The notes under the pieces were generated by a model that worked only from the letters and a program-made list of their open reading frames with translations, did not search any database and was not told the DNA's origin. Positions 9,000 to 19,833 of a DNA stretch of 64,000 bases are shown one piece after another. The DNA is from Cherax quadricarinatus (lineage: Eukaryota; Arthropoda; Malacostraca; Decapoda; Parastacidae): assembly GCF_038502225.1 (NCBI RefSeq), contig NC_091382.1, positions 10,926,602-10,990,601 on the forward strand. The letters are read 5' to 3'. The position numbers and the translations under genes are program-made. How positions within the stretch are numbered: the stretch's first letter is position 1; every line of letters starts with the position of its first letter.

Positions 9000-9985
9000 A
9001 TGACAGAGAGGAGACATTATCGTCGTATGAGTGGAGTGAGTTTTAGTTTGCAAAAATCAGTCGTATCATTTTTTCTGAGGTAGGCTGGTCAATTTTAAGA
9101 GTAGTTTGAAAATCAGGAAGAAGCTTTTGCAATGACAGATCGAGCACTGGGCAGTATTTGTTCACACGGAGTTACGAAGGGAAAACGCAGAAGTAAGATA
9201 CATTTGGCGTGTGTGATGCATAGACGTGAGGTTTAACTTGAATGCGCGTCTATCTGGGCTGTTATAAACGTATTTTACTAGAGACATTTTCTAAATTGTG
9301 CAAGTCAGAGGGAGTCTACATGTGCAACATCTGGGTATCTTTACTTGTAGACGTTTCGCCATCCAGTGGTTTTATCAATACAGGAACATAATGTGAAGAA
9401 TGTAGAACTGCAAAAGATGAGGTAATCAGTCCCTCAGCCTTTGAAGTGGATGATGATCACCGTAGTCGTGAAGACTACGGTATCACAGACCAGCTCGTGT
9501 AGTTGGTGTTAGTGTTTTTCTTGAGGATGGTGTACTTGTCTTTGAGACAGTTCAACTGAATAAATTATTATGGAAGAGCCCATTCTTCTTAGTTTTCCTT
9601 AGGGCAATACTCCAGGGACAGAGGGATATCAGAGAAAAACTATTCAGTTGACACAGTAACACTGAGTGATCAGCTTCCACGAGCCTAAAAGATACAGCCA
9701 CAGGTGACATCAAAGGTAAATCATCTGAACCTCGCATGCTAGTACACGTGGGCCCCGCTTTACAGCGTTTGCTTTACGGAGTTTCGCTAATGCAGCGGTT
9801 TTTAGTTACACCCATTCTTCATTTATTCAGACTTCCTACAATAAATATATTGACCACTCACTATAAGGACGAAATTATTTTAAGTAAATGTGTGCACTGT
9901 ATATGCAATTTTTAGGCCTAATTCTATTGCTCACTTAATATATGATAGTGTAAACATGAGGCTTTTATATGAATTTTCGAAGTGA
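9000..9985. other. Mostly featureless; one AAACGT-core unit
   Basis: A core-family unit lies at about 9325-9500: acatctgggtatctttactt, gacgtttcgccatccagtgg, and the agtccctcagcc segment. It includes a short hairpin accgtagtc/gactacggt (9459-9481). The rest has chance frames only. Confidence 0.45.
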
Positions 9986-9989
9986 AAAA

Positions 9990-10085
9990 TGGGTGAATTT
10001 GAATCCACCACGGAACGGGTGGGTTCAAATCCCACCAGTTCTGTGGCTTGTTTACAATCGTGTTATTATGATTTCCTGGGTCAGA
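9990..10085 (+). mobile_element. tRNA-like repeat fragment
   Basis: It contains gggttcaaatcccacc, a B-box-like segment, then tgtggcttgtttacaatcgt and gttattatgatttc. This parallels the right half of the element at 1655-1750. Degenerate, with no clear ends. Confidence 0.5.
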
Positions 10086-10174
10086 ATTTTAGTTTTGACT
10101 TACTCCTAGGGTTTGGGTTCCTAAAATGTTTAATATACATCTTTCTTCATTCCTTCTGCTGTCAATGCTCTTGC

Positions 10175-10350
10175 CTAACACACCAAGTGTCCATGGTTCA
10201 GTCCCTGGCACGGGTGGAAACGTTGGGCATGTTTCCTTCACGTGCTGTCCCTATTCACCTAGCGGTGATTAGGTACCTCGGTGTTAGTCGACTGGTGTGG
10301 GTGGCATCCTGGGGGACAAGATTAAAGAACTATAATGGAAATAATAGTCC
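10175..10350 (+). mobile_element. tRNA-headed SINE, type 1, diverged and 3'-shortened
   Basis: It has ccatggttcagtccctggca (B-box region), the shared middle (ttaggtacctcggtgttagtc), then the type 1 tail start (ctgggggacaagatta...aatggaaataat...cctcgatgacg). The final tail block is missing. Confidence 0.7.
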
Positions 10351-10499
10351 TCGATGACGTGAACTTGATAAAGCATCCCTTAATTAGGACAACTAAGTAA
10401 TTACCAGATTTTTTTTTTTCTATGACTTTTCAATATTTCGCTCATAACTCTAGATGGCCTCATCCGATCGCCGTCAAATTTTCCATGCATGTGTTGGAT

Positions 10500-11556
10500 T
10501 ATCGTAACAAGAGAAGGTCCAGTATTCAACCGAGGACTCCTAGCAACACAGATAAGAGAAGCAATACTATAAGGAAAACTTCTACTTCTGGCCAGGCCTC
10601 AACCCTCACCACCCACCGGCACCGCCATGACACTCATCTGAAAACAATAACAAACATGGCCGCCGTCACAAATATTCAAAACTTGGCAGACGATGCAACA
10701 TCCCCCCAATGAAAAGCAGGGGTGTCACTAGCACGTTAAGAGACAATACAATAAGTGTCAGGGGGCCCGAGACTGTTCAACTGCCTCCCAGTATACATAA
10801 GGGGGATTACCAATAGACCCCTGGCAGCCTTCAAGCAGGCACTGGACAAGCACCTAAAGTCGGTACCTGACCAACCGGACTGTAGCTCGTACGTTGGATT
10901 GCATGCAGCCAGCAGTAACAGCCTGGTTGATCAGGCTCTGATCCACCAGGAGGCCTGGTCAAAGACCGGGCCGCGGGGGCGTTGACCCCCGGAACTCTCT
11001 CCAGGTAAACTCCAGGAACATCAAGAGCGAAAGAGAAAGAGTCGACTTACAACTTACTGATGTCATGAACAATTTCCAAGACCACTTAGACCAACAACAG
11101 CTGTGTGACTCAGTCGTAGTGAACAACAAACACCTTCCATCAACTACATCTCAGGAAACATGTAAACAAACCACATTAAAACTGATCCTAGACCATCTTC
11201 ATCTCAACATACCAAGTGATATCATAAATGAGTGTCAAGTGATAGGCTATTAACCTGGAAAGAAATCGGTAATACTAAAATTTAACTGTACCTCTCAAAG
11301 AAATAGCCTATTAACTACGTCCATTACAATGAGAAGTGATGTTTATGTGAACGAATGCCTGACCAAACTACGACGAAATCTCCTTTACAGACTAAAAAAA
11401 AGCTGAAACATGACCGGAAAATCCATCAGTGCTTTGCGAGGGATGGAAAAATTTGCTGTTAAAAAGGAATCAACAGGAAAGAGATATTTTACCTCCACTG
11501 AACATGAACTAAAAAAATTCCTAAAAGATTCTGGCCTGACTGAATCAGAATAAAAA
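10500..11556 (+). pseudogene. LINE ORF1-like pseudogene, split by LINE B
   Basis: The coding-like sequence runs 10500-10677 (KRRSSIQPRTPSNTDKR, low complexity, near MAAVTNIQN) and resumes at 11016 (NIKSEREREVDL-like helix, with VNNKHLPSTTSQETCKQ). It ends with a segment typical of LINE ORF1 C-terminal domains (VILKFNCTSQRN, VYVNECLTK.RRNL.YR, then HQCFARDGKI and a stop at 11554). Two frameshifts lie near 11395 and 11455. In intact relatives such proteins bind element RNA as a chaperone. A LINE B 3' fragment (10678-11015) interrupts it. Which LINE family it served is not shown; LINE D is a guess. Confidence 0.55.
10678..11015 (+). mobile_element. LINE B 3' fragment
   Basis: A 5'-truncated LINE B starting in the KRLGRRC region (acttggcagacgatgcaaca) and running to the terminal aggtaaactccagg. 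The coding frame is broken by an extra G at the cagggggcccg run (about 10756-10763). The C-terminal frame then reads GPRLFNCLPVYIRG...VDQALIHQEAWSKTGPRGR. Confidence 0.85.
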
Positions 11557-11833
11557 TAAAGTCTATACTCACCTTCCACCAGCAGTGTTATCAAACTTTT
11601 AATTATTTATTTGACAGCAGTAAATTGTCGAAGTTGTTCAAACACTACTTCATTTATACTTATAATTATCTTTTACCAGACTATTAGTATAGACCTCAAT
11701 TTTTTTTAATTACTTCACATTCTGTACTGTGCTATATTATGCTAACTTTTACCTTTACTGTCTTATTTTTACCATTTATAAATATTTTTCCTTTTTTAAA
11801 TTTCTTATTAACTGTTATTTAAGATAAGAAATT
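11557..11833. other. AT-rich spacer without recognisable feature
   Basis: T-rich sequence lying between an ORF1-like pseudogene (plus) and a LINE B copy (minus). No frame or repeat is recognised. Confidence 0.4.
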
Positions 11834-12555
11834 TTACTTTTTATTAATATCTTTTTTTGCCAAATTTTCCCATTCACAGGTACATGCATTCTGCTGATCA
11901 GGACCCCTATGCATGTACGTCTGGACTTCGATTAGGTTGTGATCGGAATGAGTTGTTTTTGATATTCTTATGTCTCTTATCAGGTCCTCATTATTTGTGA
12001 AGATAAGGTCAAGTGTGTTTTCTAGTCTTGTTGGCTCCACTATCTGCTGGCTTAAGGTGTGTTTTTCGCAGAGACTTAGTAGCTCATGTGTGTGTGACCT
12101 TTCATCTGCGCTACCTCCGGGGATTGTTTCAGCTATAACATTATTTGCTACATTCTTCCATTTTGTATGCCTTAGGTTGAAATCACCAAGCAGTGAGATG
12201 TTTGGGGATGGAGCTGGAAGGTTTTCCAGACAGTAATCAATTTTCAGTAGCTGTTCCTTGAACTGTTGTGAGGTTGCATCTGGTGGCTTATATACAACCA
12301 CAATGACTAGGTTTTGGTTCTCGATCTTTATTGATAGAACTTCAACTACCTCATTTGTGGTGTTCAGCAACTCAGTGCAGATGAGGGACTCATTGACGTA
12401 CAGGCCAACCCCCCCCCTTGTTGCCTGTTCATTCTGTCGCATCTAAAAAGGTTGTAACCACTTATCCATATTTCACTGTCAAAGTGATCTTGTGTGTGAG
12501 TCTCTGTGAAGGCTGTAAACATTGCATTAGACTCCTCTAGAAATCCACTGATAAA
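11834..12555 (-). pseudogene. LINE B endonuclease, main part
   Basis: An APE-type endonuclease that would nick target DNA for priming. The frame reads SLICTELLNTTNEVVEVLSI, then LVIVVVYKPPDA, LLGDFNLRHTKW (catalytic GDFN), DLIFTNNEDLI and THSDHNLIEVQ (catalytic SDH), ending soon after. Upstream (12443-12555) the text AMFTAFTETHTQDHFDSEIW continues the same domain in another frame; the break falls at a run of nine C (12409-12417). It ends after ENLAKKDINKK at a stop, with no RT following. Confidence 0.85.
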
Positions 12556-12568
12556 AGGTATTTTGTTG

Positions 12569-13173
12569 AAGATTGAGACACTTATACAGCATATGGGAAT
12601 CTTTATTCAGGAAACGTTTCGCCACACAGTGGCTTCATCAGACCAATACAAAGAGGAAGGCGTAAGGAGAGGAGTATGAGGTAGTCAGTCCCTCAGCCTG
12701 GAGTCGATGTGTTCAGTCCATCAATCTTGTAGAATGTACAGCATAGGGCCGTAGACGTGGCTTATATACTGTAGTGAGGTGAGGTGAAGCGGGCGGAGGC
12801 GGGGTCATAGTGGTACCATCCACTAGTCGAAGTAGGTCTTCGTCCAAAGGTTGAACAAGTGTTGAAGAATTCTTTGTAACAAGATACCATGATGCTGCAG
12901 TGTCTGACAGTTGTGATGAATGGTTTGAAAAACCGACAGTATATAAGCCACGTCTACGGCCCTATGCTGTACATTCTACAAGATTGATGGACTGAACACA
13001 TCGACTCCAGGCTGAGGGACTGATTACCTCATACTCCTCCTCTCCTTACGCCTTCCTCTTTGTATTGGACTGATGAAGCCACTGTGTGGCAAAACGTTTC
13101 CTGAATAAAGATTCCCATATGCTGTATAAGTGTCTCAATCTTCAACTTGTCGGTTTTTCAAACCATTCATCAC
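12569..13173. mobile_element. 605-bp foldback element with 13-bp TSD
   Basis: Left arm (12569-12772) and right arm (about 12937-13147) are inverted copies of about 200 bp. They include gaaacgtttcgcc and cacacagtggcttcatcag cores, the agtccctcagcctgg block and cagcatatgggaatctttat. A second inverted pair, gatgaatggtttgaaaaacc (12917-12936) against its complement (13150-13170), lies inside. The target duplication aggtattttgttg occurs at 12556-12568 and 13174-13186, inside LINE B endonuclease coding sequence. Confidence 0.85.
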
Positions 13174-13186
13174 AGGTATTTTGTTG

Positions 13187-13425
13187 TTGGTGGATGGCTT
13201 AAGACCCTGTATATTAGCAAATATGAACGAGGTTGTATTCTGTGTTTGTTGGGGAGGGGGGGATTTTGTTATTGGCATCAGTAGTTGTAGTTCTGTAGGG
13301 CCATGGGTGGCCACTGGCTGCACCTCCAGTCCAACAAGGCTCCAAGGTGGTGGACTTTTTGTTATTTCCTTCCATTTTCTTTTTCCGTTTCCTGCCACTA
13401 AAAAATCACCTGGAGTTGGGCTGTC
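13187..13425 (-). pseudogene. LINE B linker and endonuclease start
   Basis: After a TAA stop at the end of the CCCH frame, the same reading frame continues DSPTPGDFLVAGNGKRKW, a proline-rich linker (ITKSPPPQQTQ) and then IFANIQGLKPSTNNKIP, the start of the endonuclease. So in this copy one stop codon separates finger region and endonuclease in a single frame. In the 48898-53092 copy the same junction is a homopolymer frameshift. This suggests, by inference, that the ancestral element had one fused protein. Confidence 0.65.
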
Positions 13426-14211
13426 TTAGCTACTATTGTTTGTCTTGTGGGGTCTGTGCCTCCTGGTCCCTTTTAGATGGTATGCAGGGCAGTCGATGTT
13501 GTAACACTGCTTCTGGAGGACCGAGGAGTGACACATTTTTGGGTGAAAGAAAGTACAGGAAGAAGAACGACACACTCCTTCAGACAGGAGGTCGCTACAT
13601 TTTTTGGGATGGTCAAAGTTGCATGTCCCATTTTTTTCCCCTGTTATTCCATGCTTACAGATGCCCCAAGCATAATATTTGCACAAATTCACCTTTGGTT
13701 GAGAATTGTTGGGAGGTGTGTTGTCAATTTCTGCAGGTTCTGGGACTGCACTATAATCCTCAGTATCCAAGCCAGGGCCACCCCGTCCTGGATTCCATCT
13801 ACTTTCCCCAGTAGAGGAAGGAGGAGGAGACTCCTCTCCAACATCTGTACTGTGGGCCACGGTCTTGTGCAATGATGGTTGTATATTTACGGTTTTAGAT
13901 GGTTGTATATTTACTGTTTTTGTGGTGGTTTTGGTAGTGTCCCTAGGAGAGTCTGGGCTGGCAGTAAGGCTGGGGGCTGGGTCTGGGTCAGCACTGAGGC
14001 TGGGGGCTGGGGCTGGGTCTGGGTCAGCGGCTGGGCCTGGGCCAGCACCAGCACTGTGGGTATTAGTGCTATGACTGGGGGATGGGTCTGGCTTAGCACC
14101 ATGTGGGTGACTAGATAGTTTCGAGTCATCTGTTGTGGTATGGACATTCTGCATTTTTTGATTCACTATCTCTTTCTCCCATGTTTTATATATTTTTGGT
14201 AGACTATCCAC
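13426..14211 (-). pseudogene. LINE B CCCH zinc-finger region
   Basis: 261 codons. The N-terminal half is low complexity with tandem units (PDPAPAPSLSADPDPAPSL; KTVNIQPS twice). The C-terminal half has three CCCH fingers in a row: CKYYAWGICKHG..C.FDH, then CSDLLSEGVCRSSSCTFFH, then CHSSVLQKQCYNIDCPAYH (C-x8-C-x4-C-x3-H spacing in the last two). CCCH fingers commonly bind RNA; a nucleic-acid role in the retrotransposition particle is inference. It parallels the copy at 52200-53092. Confidence 0.85.
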
Positions 14212-14464
14212 GGGTACCTAACACACACCACTGGTACCTAACACACACCACCGGTAGCTAACCACATAAAAACTACCACAGCTTGCACATATCCAAAATA
14301 AACTTATTTAATATCTGTGACTCCCTCTAATTTACACTAAAGGCTCAACATAAAATACTGAATATAGTTTTTGCTACATAATTCTTAAGTTAGTCATAAG
14401 GTTGCCTAAGACACTAGATTATAGCAGCTTTAATACAAACTGTATCATGCTAGGACCAGATCAT
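14212..14464. other. Short imperfect tandem repeat, then unremarkable sequence
   Basis: gtacctaacacacaccac occurs twice, with a third partial copy (14214-14263). The remainder to 14464 shows no feature. Confidence 0.6.
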
Positions 14465-14715
14465 TCCTGGCCTGGTGGTTAACGCTCTCGCTTCACACGG
14501 CGAGGGCCTGGGTTCGATTCCCAGCCAGAGTAGAAACATTGGACGTGTTTCTTTCCACCTGTTGTCTATGTTCCCCATCAGTAAAATGGGTACCTGGGTG
14601 TTAGTCGACTGGTGTGGGTCGCATCCTGGGACACTGACCTAAGGAGGCCTGGTCACAGACCGGGCCGCGGGGGCGTTGACCCCCGGAACTCTCTCCAGAT
14701 AAACTCCAGATAAAC
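14465..14715 (+). mobile_element. tRNA-headed SINE with LINE B tail (type 3)
   Basis: The head has ctggcctggtggttaacgct (A-box region) and gggttcgattcccagcc (B box), then the shared middle to gcatcctgggacactgacct. At about 14641 it passes directly into the LINE B 3' end (ggaggcctggtcacagaccg ... ctctctccagataaac). It is either a SINE that acquired the LINE B tail or two fragments joined by chance; only one copy is present here. Confidence 0.65.
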
Positions 14716-15160
14716 TATCTCACTTTTGTAAATCTAGTTACTCACTACAACTACTTCACTTTAATACCAGTATGATCCATAACCTGTGTCAATATAGAGT
14801 AATAAATAGTATTAATCTGCCCAAAATGCTTAGGCCTACCTAGGCATACTAGTGGCCTTCTTAGCAATAATTATTTTATAATATGCAATAATTTATATGT
14901 AAACCCGACATTTTAATATCAACAGAGAAATAAAGAATTTTAATTTTTAATTTTAATTTTAATTCTGGGTGGCTAACCCTCCCCCGCATTAAAAATCCCA
15001 ACAAATCGTACGTCAGTATTTTGTCTTCCAGTGCACCAAAAACGATGTGTTAGTGATCTTGCAATCAGGAGAGGCAAGAACAACCTGCTCTATATCCATG
15101 TTGTCCTGGATGGTACAACTGATGTGATTCCATGTACTGAACAATGGTGTAAGTAATTGG
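14716..15160. other. AT-rich, with a small SINE-tail scrap
   Basis: A diverged type 1 tail end (gggtggctaaccctcc, cattaaaaatccc) lies at 14966-14999 after an attttaatttt run. No other feature is recognised. Confidence 0.45.
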
Positions 15161-15290
15161 CAACTTTATTCAGGTATACACAAATACATAGATCATCATA
15201 CATAGCAGCATATGTGTAAAGAACCTGGGATAACCCAAAAAAAAAGTCAGTGACTTGTTTCCATTGGTGTCCTCCATTGGGGTGCCCTAA
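15161..15290 (-). mobile_element. LINE A 3' UTR fragment
   Basis: The antisense text (tttattcaggtatacacaaa, cagcatatgtgtaaagaacc, gggataaccc, tccattggggtgcc) matches the LINE A terminus at 37235-37365. Confidence 0.7.
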
Positions 15291-15834
15291 AAAACTCTTT
15301 CGAACATGTTGACAACGAGCATCATCAGTGCTATTGTTGCAAAACCTGAATGGGTTACAATGTATATTATGTACATGTATATAATGTATATTACATTTTC
15401 ATATAATTTTATATTGCTTATATTTGCGATAATAGCTAAATCGTAAATATATTGCTTTATATTATTATTTGACTTCGTTACTTTTGTTATGTAGGATGTA
15501 ACATATTTTGTGCTCATAGTTCAAGTCTTGATTGTTTAACTACTGTAATTATCACTCTTTGCTCGTTACTCTGCCGGCTTCTGTTGCTGAGCTGCAGCTG
15601 TCCACGGAGCTATCACGTGATGGGGGGGGGTTGTTCTCACCTCGTCTGAAGTATTCAGTCTGGTCTAGACTCGCTTGGTGGTTGGACGTATTCTTGACAA
15701 GAAGTGCCTAAATCTCCCTTATTGGCCCTTGTTGGAAGATCGTCTCTATAGCTTTCTTGTAGGTTCTGTGGAACTCTGTTCACAGAACATTATATAGACT
15801 TAGTGATTTTCGACGTTGTACTGAAGTTGTGTGT
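15291..15834. other. No recognisable feature
   Basis: AT-rich to about 15540, then mixed composition with a run of nine or so G (15620-15630). Only chance frames. Confidence 0.4.
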
Positions 15835-16277
15835 CTCTTAGACACAGACGGGAGAGATACATGATTATATACACCTGGAAAATCCTAGAGGGACTAGTAC
15901 CGAACTTGCACACGAAAATCACTCACTACGAAAGCAAAAGACTTGGCAGACGATGCAACATCCCCCCAATGAAAAGCGGGGGTGTCACTAGCACGTTAAG
16001 AGACCATACAATAAGTGTCAGGGGCCCGAGACTGTTCAACTGCCTCCCAGCATACATAAGGGGGATTACCAACAGACCCCTGGCAGTCTTCAAGCTGGCA
16101 CTGGACAAGCACCTAAAGTCGGTTCCTGACCAGCCGGGCTGTGGCTTGTACATTGGTTTGCGTGCAGCCAGCAGCAACAGCCTGGTTGATCAGGCTCTGA
16201 TCCACCAGGAGGCTTGGTCACAGACTGGGCCGCGGGGGCGTTGACCCCCGGAACTCTCTCCAGGTAATACTCCAGGT
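15835..16277 (+). pseudogene. LINE B C-terminal copy
   Basis: A 5'-truncated LINE B of about 440 bp. From RRERYMIIYTWKILEGLVPN the frame is open through GPRLFNCLPAYIRGITNRPL to the natural end SQTGPRGR at 16244, followed by the terminal ctccaggtaa repeats. It encodes only the region C-terminal to the reverse-transcriptase palm, so it cannot be autonomous. Its text is close to the 30195, 34890 and 44110 copies. The Met at 15831 belongs to flanking DNA. Confidence 0.85.
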
Positions 16278-17654
16278 AAACTCTGAGAAACTCAGGTCCT
16301 GAGCTGTAGCTTCTGACCTAATTTGTACTGGTATCTGTGTATTGTCACAGTTGGGGATTTTCTTATGCTGAACTTAGATTCATTAGTATGGGAGTTTGGT
16401 GACTTTTGTGGAGGATCTGCAGATGGTCCCTACTTAGTGTCATTATATTATCTCCTTGTTCCTGATTCTGTGTCGCAGTTGCTTGTTATATTGCTATTGG
16501 GCTTAGCATTCTTTTTATTGTTCAAACAGACTGTTCTGATTGCCAGTTGGTCAAGAAGTTAGTTTATTTGAGGACTTTGTCAGTCACTTGTTTAAGTCTA
16601 GTCGAGTCGTGAGACATAGCGAACTACTTAGAGCACTTACACACATACACACACTTATTTGTATATAGTATTAAATGTTAATGTACCAGACGGTACTTAA
16701 GAATTATAAATGTGATATGTGCTTTCAGCACAATAATACTGTACACGAGAGAAGTGATATTATTAATTTGTTTTAACTGATTAATTTAATTTGCTTTGAT
16801 CTCATACCTCTAGACATTATTAATAAAATTATTAAATTTTAATTTCTCTAGTTAGTAGCCTACCAGTTGTAATCCTGAAGCACTAATAATTCTTATTGAA
16901 TTCTAATGGATAATTGGACAAGGATACTGACTAACTGTTACGAAAACCCAGTAACAGGCTGGATGCTAGAAGGGCAGTCCTTTCTAGTATTCACTGGAGA
17001 TCTCTAAGCTTTTAGAATCGCGTTTTTTGTAACAGCTATTCATCGATTTGTTGTATGCAACTGTTTTACTATCAACTTCAAGCTAAAGCTCTCATTTTTA
17101 ATGAATGTTGGATGTTACCAGATCATCGACTGTCTCCAAAGGCTAAGCCACGTGAAAAATATTTTTTTGTAATATCTGGTAAATGTGGAGCAAGAAGAAA
17201 CATAGGTAGTATATTTCACAGAAAATCTCCCTTTAATCACGCAGAAGAGAAAACATTAACCTCCTGCAAGACAAATTTAATGTTTGATGGTGCGTGTAAC
17301 TGGGAAAAACTGACTGGATAGAGAAGAATAAGAAGTTTAATCCAAGATAACACTAGGCGTGGCTGGAAGTGTGGAGCTGGGTTGTTCTCAGCTGGAAGAT
17401 GTGCCCAGCAGGACACAGATGGAGTAATGTAGGCCGGGTGAGTCTGGGTTAAGGTTAAAAGAGCTAGGCTGATTATAATTACAATCAGAAAGAAGCGCTA
17501 AACCACAAGTGTTAAACAGAAAGCTAGGCTGAGTAAAGCTTAACAGAACGGGAAGGGTATGATTTTTAACTAGATATATCAACAGTATACTGCTACCCTA
17601 TCCTATACGTTATATAATGTAAACAAGAGCAGTTTCCCCTGTCATATTGATTCA
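16278..17654. other. About 1.4 kb without recognised genes
   Basis: AT-rich sequence with a few short frames (for example 88 codons at 17055-17321) that I do not recognise. At 17460-17515 a scrap resembles retroposon J (gattataattacaatca, agaagcgctaaacc). Confidence 0.4.
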
Positions 17655-17760
17655 AGCAGGCCAAGATGAGTTCGGATTTTTAACCCCGGAGGGTTAGCCA
17701 CCCAGGATAACACAAGAAAGTCAGTGTGTCATCGAGGACTGTCTGTCTTATTTCCATTGT
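17655..17760 (-). mobile_element. SINE type 1 tail fragment
   Basis: The text gttcggatttttaaccccgg, agggttagccacccagg, gtgtcatcgaggactgtct is the type 1 SINE 3' end in antisense. The head and middle are absent. Confidence 0.75.
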
Positions 17761-18074
17761 GGTCCGTCAGACAGTGATATTTGTCAGGCTGGGCTGACAC
17801 ACTTCAGTAGGGCAGTGAGGATGTAAAGTATTTTAGTACTAGGAAAACTATCATTGGAATTTCAAGAGTGATAGAGAGGGACTAGGTGAGGAAGGGAGAA
17901 TTATGTTGAGCTGGAGTGGTTGGGCCAGGAAGGCGGTGTGCCAGGCCGGTATTTGTATCATTTACCCGGGAATTGAAGTGAAGCAAGAATTCGTTTTTCT
18001 TGTCTGGATTCAGCGGGAGGAATTTTATTCCCCTCGAAGGTGATTTACAATTTATTTGGAGGAACTATGAACAT
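17761..18074. other. No recognisable feature
   Basis: Mixed-composition sequence with no frame or repeat that I can support. Confidence 0.4.
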
Positions 18075-18535
18075 CTCCTTGATCTGTATTCCCTCGAACG
18101 CAGGCGAGAGAGATACATGATAATATATACATGGAAGGTCCTGGAGACATTGGTACCAAACCTGCACACGAAAATCACTTTATATGAAAGCAAAAGACTC
18201 GGCAGGAGATGCAATATTCCCCCGATGAAAAGCAGGGGCGCAACGAGTACACTGAGAAACAACACAATAAGTGTCTGGGGCCCAAGACTGTTCAGTTGCC
18301 TCCCGGCATACATAAGGGGGATTACCAATAGACCCCTGACTGTCTTCAAGAAGGCACTGGACAGGCACCTAAAGTCAGTACCTGACCAACCGGCTGTGGT
18401 TCGTACGTCAGCTTGCGTGCGGCCAGCAGTAACAGCCTGGTTGATCAGACCCTGATCCACCATGAGGCCTGATCTCAGACCGGGCCGCGGGGGCGTTGAC
18501 CCCCGAAACCCTCTCCAGGTAAACTCCAGGTAAAC
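18075..18535 (+). pseudogene. LINE B C-terminal copy, diverged
   Basis: The frame from LLDLYSLERRRERYMIIYTW through PMKSRGATSTLRNNTISVWG to SVPDQPAVV follows LINE B but with more substitutions than the other copies (KVLETLVPN, RLFSCLPAYIRG). After SVPDQP a small deletion shifts the frame. The nucleotide text continues to the terminal aggtaaactccagg. The 5' truncation point is around 18075, upstream sequence being unrelated. Confidence 0.85.
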
Positions 18536-18683
18536 CTGTAGTTACATTTTTGTATACCAAAGTTAGGAACAGGAAACTATTGGTCTTTAGGAATTTCCTA
18601 AGTCAAAATTATGTCTATCTCTGTTAGATTTAAATTTATAAAATACGTTAAGGTTACAATCCACCTAACATCAAAAATACATT
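18536..18683. other. Flanking sequence of LINE D
   Basis: AT-rich DNA between LINE B and the left LINE D target duplication. No feature. Confidence 0.4.
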
Positions 18684-18735
18684 ACAAAACACCTACCTTG
18701 GTATGAATGCTCAGTGGCAATAGTTTACATATGAT
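18684..18735. repeat. Left 52-bp direct repeat flanking LINE D
   Basis: Matches 22027-22078 at 50 of 52 positions, starting acaaaacac and ending gtttacatatgat. Read as a long target-site duplication. Confidence 0.85.
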
Positions 18736-19086
18736 TTATTTATTAATTTAGTAATTTTAGCATACATACAGAGGTACAAAAAAATACAGGTAAGAGCAGC
18801 ATGCCAAAGCCACTTATACTATGCATAGCATTACGGGCTGGCTTAAAATTAACTTAAGATTAACTAAGCAATGATGAAATCAGTGATAAGACATTATTGT
18901 AAACAGATAACTATAAAGCACAAGTGAGTATTACAAAGACAGGTCATGTGGTTGCATGCATTGTTGTACACAGTCGAATGGAGTATTCTGTTAGGTAGTG
19001 TATTTAAAAAAATAACAAAGTTAGGTTTAACATTTGTGTGATATAATTGTGAGTAACATTTAGGATATACAATTTATAAGGTTCAG

Positions 19087-19458
19087 TTATTCAGTATTTA
19101 TTTGGTTTTGAGTGAGTAAGTGAACTTTGAGAAGAGACTTGAATTTATAAACAGGTAGTGTTTCTTTTATATTTACAGGTAATGAATTCCAGATTTTAGG
19201 GCCTTTTATGTGCATTGAGTTTTTGCATAGCGTGAGATGGACACGAGGGACATCAAAGAGTGATCTGTGCCTTGTGTTATGGTCATGTGTTCTGTTGAGG
19301 TTGGCAAGGAGATGTTTGAGGGGAGGGTTAATATCAGAGTTAAGTGTTCTATGTATGTAATAGGTGCAATAATAAGTATGGATGTTTTTTATGGTGAGTA
19401 GGTTGAGTGTTTTGAATATTGGTGGAGTGTGTTGCCTGTAGTGAGAATTTGTTATCAT
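19087..19458 (-). pseudogene. LINE D reverse transcriptase, C terminus
   Basis: About 123 codons of the end of the LINE D protein. RMITNSHYRQHTPPIFKTLN and IHTYYCTYYIHRTLN lead to HDHNTRHRSLFDVPRVHLTL and the closing GPKIWNSLPVNIKETLPVYK, FKSLLKVHLLTQNQ. The NTR and WNSLP wording is usual at the ends of CR1/L2-group LINE proteins. It ends at a natural stop (19087-19089 region). It is out of frame with the preceding segment. Confidence 0.85.
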
Positions 19459-19484
19459 TCTAACTGCAGCCTTTTGTTGGGTAA

Positions 19485-19833
19485 TTAGTGGTCTGAGATG
19501 GTTAGTTGTTGTTGAGCCCCATGCACAAATTCCATAGGTGAGATAGGGGTAAATAAGAGAGTGATATAGGGCCAGGAGGGCTGACTGGGAACATAGTACC
19601 GTATCTTCGATAGTATGCCTACAGTCTTGGAAATTTTCTTAGAAATTTGTTGTATATGTGTATGAAATTTGAGTCTATTATCAAGGTGGATTCCTAAGAA
19701 TTTTCCCTCTGTTAGCTTTGTGATAGGTGATCTGTTTATCGTTTTGTTAAGAGGTACATCTGTAGCTCTGTTACCAAACTGAATGAAGTAGGTTTTGTCA
19801 ATGTTTAGTGTAAGTTTGTTAGTCCTCATCCAG
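19485..19833 (-). pseudogene. LINE D reverse transcriptase, thumb part
   Basis: The frame restarts just after retroposon E with MRTNKLTLNIDKTYFIQFGN (the NKLTLN.DKT motif that follows the RT active site), then KFLGIHLDNRLKFHTHIQQI and GILSKIRYYVPSQ. An indel near 19590-19600 changes frame afterwards, so the last residues do not follow the family. The Met at 19829 is an internal residue of the original protein, not a start. Confidence 0.85.

Larger units (their letters stand above)
11834..14211 (-). mobile_element. LINE B second subfamily copy, split by a foldback element
   Basis: This minus-strand copy holds the CCCH finger region (13426-14211), a proline-rich linker leading into the endonuclease start (13187-13425), a 605-bp foldback insertion (12569-13173), and the rest of the endonuclease (11834-12555). 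The reverse transcriptase is absent. The text is clearly diverged from the 48898-53092 copy, so it is an older or separate lineage. Confidence 0.85.

Noticed and set aside
17055..17321. 88-codon frame as a small gene
   Set aside because: No recognisable domain and no supporting signals in a repeat-rich AT-biased region.
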